From: Phascolomyces articulosus
Taxonomy: Eukaryota > Mucoromycota > Mucoromycetes > Mucorales > Lichtheimiaceae
NCBI GenBank assembly: GCA_025677815.1
Contig: JAIXMP010000002.1
Span: forward strand, 1,426,001-1,490,000
DNA length: 64,000 nt
Reading direction: 5' to 3'
Part shown: piece after piece, positions 60,425 to 64,000 of the stretch
Numbering within the stretch: the first letter of the stretch is position 1
Layout: each line of letters starts with the position of its first letter
Notes under the pieces: model-generated
The model's input: only the letters and a program-made list of their open reading frames with translations
Database searches by the model: none
Told to the model about the DNA's origin: nothing
Translations under genes and position numbers: made by a program

Positions 60425-63400
60425 TCAGGCTGATATAGATATCTCATTTACTGCGTTAATTACGGCATCCGAAGGTGGATCAATCCCATTTAACGATGAT
60501 AAACGTCTCGTGAAATATGCTGCATCTTTTGCCAACCTATTTTTTTTTTTACATGTTAGATTATCATTGAAAACAACTATTTTTTTTAATAATAGAACGA
60601 TACATACCTATCTTTGCCAGACTCTGTTTGTATTGATAGTTTGTTGATCTCTTGTGATAGCTGAATTGTAAAGGAATTAAATACTTCTCTCATAATACCC
60701 TGAAATAAAGAAAAAAGAGTTAGATATCTGTATTTGCATCTATAAGATTCATGGGTGAACGTTTTTCTAAGCACAAAGACGTATTTTTTTTTACCTGTAA
60801 ATTTTGATGAGGTAAATATTTGCTAAGGACTTTATGAAGTGTCATGGTTTCTTTAACCAAAGTTTCCATATAACTACTTGGGCTTTTTCCTGACGACTCG
60901 TCTTGTTCGTCCCATTGGATGACCTGCATCGCTTTGACGTGTACTGAGAACCGTTCATTCATGATAGCAACTAATTTGGCATGAATTTCACTTTGATGTT
61001 CTTGATAATCCTTTAAAATCCTGTCAAATTCTGATAGTAATACGGTGTGTTTGGCAGGCATATGTTGTCGTACACATTCTTTTAATGAAGGTATCAGACC
61101 AATCATAATACCAACAGATTGGGATGCCAGTGCTACAGAGATATAAAAAAATAACATGCGCTTGTTAGTCTCATATGGTAATTTATACACCAATAATCTT
61201 TGGTGGTTGTAATTCAATTACCCAAATGTTTCGCCGAAATATTTTTTAAACCAGCCGAACGCATTGCACCTGCACCCAAAATGACTTGACATACCCGAGA
61301 ATTAAACAACTATGGATCAAATGATAAATATAATTAGATTTATATTTCAAATACAAAAAAAGATCATATAAACATTATCACATCAACAAGATTACCATTC
61401 TTTTACCTTTAACAGCTCTACTAATTTCTGCATGATATCGGTTGTCATTCCTTCAAGATTCCAAATACATCGCAAATATTCTTCAAACATTTTGATGATA
61501 AGTAAGCTGCAGCCAACAACAAAATAACTGGTGCCATTAACAATAAGGAATTTGGTACTCTTGCGTTCTTCGCCTTTTTGTTGAGGTTGTTGTAAACTAT
61601 CGTCTTGCGCCAATGATGATACACTTCCATCACATATACGATCCACGATACGTTGGAAATCGGAAGGTACCTCGCTTGCTACCCATTGTTCATTTTCAAT
61701 TAATTGTGCTTCTTGTTTGACACGCTCCATATGGAAATGGTCAACAAATGCCTTTTGCTACAATAGTAATAACATTTCATAATGGATTTAAGTACATATC
61801 TTTTCTTCCTTTATCAAATTCACGCGATTCATATTGTTTGTATATTTACCTGAGAAAGTACAGTGCCACGTAAACCAAAGCATGTTCGTTCGCAATAAGC
61901 TTCACATTGTTGAATAAAGGTACGCATTACGCTAGCCAGTCGATAAAAATCGGTAGGATTCAATTGTGCGTTCTGTTCACTTCGGAAACCAATTAGCTTA
62001 GCACATCGGACATGAGCCAAATCCGCAGCTGCAAAGATAATATCACTCGATTCCTTTTTCATATCCTTCTTTTTCTCCTCATCCTCCGCCATACATTTAT
62101 CGATTAATTGACATAAAATCTTGTGATATATAGCTGCTCTTTGTATAGCCCGAATCAACATAATAAATACATCCAACAACACCTTGAAGAAAGAATCAAA
62201 GGGCATTGTACGTAATTGACGTGCAGGGCTATTTTGTCTATAATCCATGTATGTTTCGTTAGTAAAAAAAAATCCAGTAGAGGTTGGGAATAAAGCAAAC
62301 TTAATGCACCCATTTTTCTAAACATTTAACTATGTCAGATACACTTACCCTGTGTCTTCGGTAGGTGATACGGCTGGGTATTTTTTACGCACAATTTCTT
62401 TGATTTCTGCCAGTAATCGTTCACGATATCCTTGCATGGTGGACATAAACATATCCGTTCGTAAGAGACCCGTTGTACTTGGCATTAAACGATCCAATAA
62501 ACCTTCTTCATCTTCCTCTTGTGATGCTGATTCAGATGAAGGGAGTGGGGAGGATCGAGGTGATTTTGCATGATCCAAAATCTTTTGTTTGGCTTGATCA
62601 AAATCAATTGTTTCAATTTGGTAACTGAGGTCCGATAACAGGATACTCAAAAAATCATGCTGCATCATGACACCCACAGCCTTTTGCATTTCATCCAATT
62701 GTGTAGAAAAGTTGGTCAATGCACGGACCTCCTTCAAATCAATCACCCCGGCTTCTTTGTTATCCTCCAACACGGCATGTGTTTCATCAATTAAATCGAG
62801 TGCTGCAAAATAATCACCTTGACCAAGAAGTACCTGAATCATGGGTTGTGCTGCTCTTACTTCTTTGATTATTCGAATAGCTTCCTGTAATCGTTCAAGA
62901 TTCCGTCGACGTACTTGAAGTCGTACCACTTGTAATCCTTCATTGCATTTAGTGGATTGTATATCCTTCATCTTTTGTCGAATGGTATGGATTTGAGAAA
63001 CGCAGTCAAGTGTTTGTTGATGAAGTGCTTGTAAGTTGGATAATGCTTCAAAAAATGATGAGGATCGATTTTCGATTTCTCGAATTAAATGAACTTCCAC
63101 TGTATCCAGATAATATGAGAGTTTCTCTTGTAAGATGCTGTTGGTGGATACTGGTGGATTAGGGCCACTATTTCCAATAATATCTGCTCCTTCACATACC
63201 GCATCAAATGTTCGTGGATTTTCTAGTTGGAAATCGGGTTCAAAAAAGATGGAAGGTACATTTTCGAGCATAGGCAATTCTCGTGGTGTAGGTTCAGGTG
63301 CGACACTATCCAGAAGAGCAAGACTTTCGCTGGATAACACTTGGCCATAGGGATTACGACCACTTCGTCGTTGATGTGCTGGTAAAGATGATTCATCTAA

Positions 63401-63971
63401 AGTATCCAATATATTATGAAGTGACCCATAAGGTGAAACGATTGGTGAGGTTGCGGCCAATGCATTATTTTCTTCATCGTTCAATTTGTTATGTTGGTAT
63501 CGATCGAATACAGGTGTGATATGTTCAAGATAACTATCGAAATCAGAAGATCTCACTTTTTGAATGGATGCATGGGGTACAGGTGGGACATCGCCTTTAC
63601 TTGGCTTCGTTGATGTTTGTCCACGTTTCGCTGGATCGTTCAACACACCTGTCAATTTAAAATATTAGAGGACAGGTTTGGGTTACAAAAAAAAATAAGA
63701 TAAACTTAATAAAGATATATATTAAACAGAAGCTTTTTTTTCGCTTTTTGCTTTTACCAGAAATAGCATTGAACCCGATATCTCGAGTTGTCCAAGGTAA
63801 AGAAGTTTCACTCATGGTACTAAAGTTAGAATAGCTCGAATGACGACGCGTATGAGCATTATGCATGAGTCTGTTTAAAGGTCGACCATACGAGGAAGCT
63901 GAACGAATAGAAGGTGGTCGACTTGAATTTCCTCCTCCTTCATCACGATGCATAGATCGCTCACGCACCAT
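60425..63971 (-). CDS. VPS54: VPS54, GARP complex subunit (5' end possibly outside window)
   Basis: GARP tethers endosome-derived vesicles at the trans-Golgi network. Eight minus-strand exons are visible: 63971-63758, 63648-62349, 62237-61850, 61757-61407, 61309-61222, 61132-60795, 60699-60608 and 60536-60425. From the Met at 63971 they give 960 residues, about the human VPS54 length. The frame stays open to the window edge, so the true start may be upstream. Family features are the N-terminal coiled-coil block (KLSYYLDTVEVHLIREIENR, SSSFFEALSNLQALHQQTLD), LQVVRLQVRRRNLERLQEAI, and the C-terminal Vps54 domain (VLLSEFDRILKDYQEHQSEI, AKLVAIMNERFSVHVKAMQV). The last exon DAAYFTRRLSSLNGIDPPSD matches the family end. 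The first 200 residues are Ser/Arg-rich and likely disordered. Confidence 0.92.
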
Positions 63972-64000
63972 GGAATAGACCGGGGTATTTGTATTTGTAT

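Overview
The window comes from an AT-rich fungal nuclear genome. Its genes carry many short GT-AG introns (mostly 50-150 bp) and a conserved set of fungal housekeeping families, including a fungal-type Golgi UPF0658 protein, CFT1, VPS54, a PRELI/MSF1 lipid-transfer protein and a CRIB-PAK kinase. Together with a sestrin gene and long AT-rich spacers full of microsatellites, this points to an early-diverging fungus, most likely Mucoromycota. That placement is inferred from gene content, not from a marker gene. No tRNA, rRNA, CRISPR array or prokaryotic feature was seen.

Left part (1-13 kb): the 3' part of CFT1 (mRNA 3'-end processing), a UPF0658 Golgi membrane protein, a heme-less sulfite oxidase, and on the opposite strand a mitochondrial PRELI-type lipid-transfer protein. 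At 13-19.8 kb lies a gene-poor stretch with a cluster of degenerate short repeats and a 5'-truncated LINE retrotransposon framed by a 14-bp target-site duplication.

Middle (19.8-39.6 kb): a six-exon sestrin gene (844 aa), a nine-exon secreted two-repeat protein, a membrane-anchored charged protein, and an unidentified decayed gene. Then follow a divergent pair formed by NMN adenylyltransferase and a candidate TEN1 telomere protein, a 54-aa secreted peptide with a dibasic site, a protein with a degenerate RNase H-like fold, a broken secreted-protein gene, and an NmrA-type oxidoreductase.

Right part (41.5-64 kb): a PAK kinase, RNase H2 subunit C, a JmjC + ZZ protein, a four-span membrane protein with a proline-rich tail, and a delta-12-type fatty acid desaturase. 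A 7-kb gene-poor stretch follows, with a decayed gene, a GC-richer island and two fold-back elements. The window ends in the GARP tethering subunit VPS54, whose 5' end may lie outside.

Exon models were built by hand from splice consensus plus frame. For every complete multi-exon gene the summed exon length is divisible by three and the spliced frame is open.
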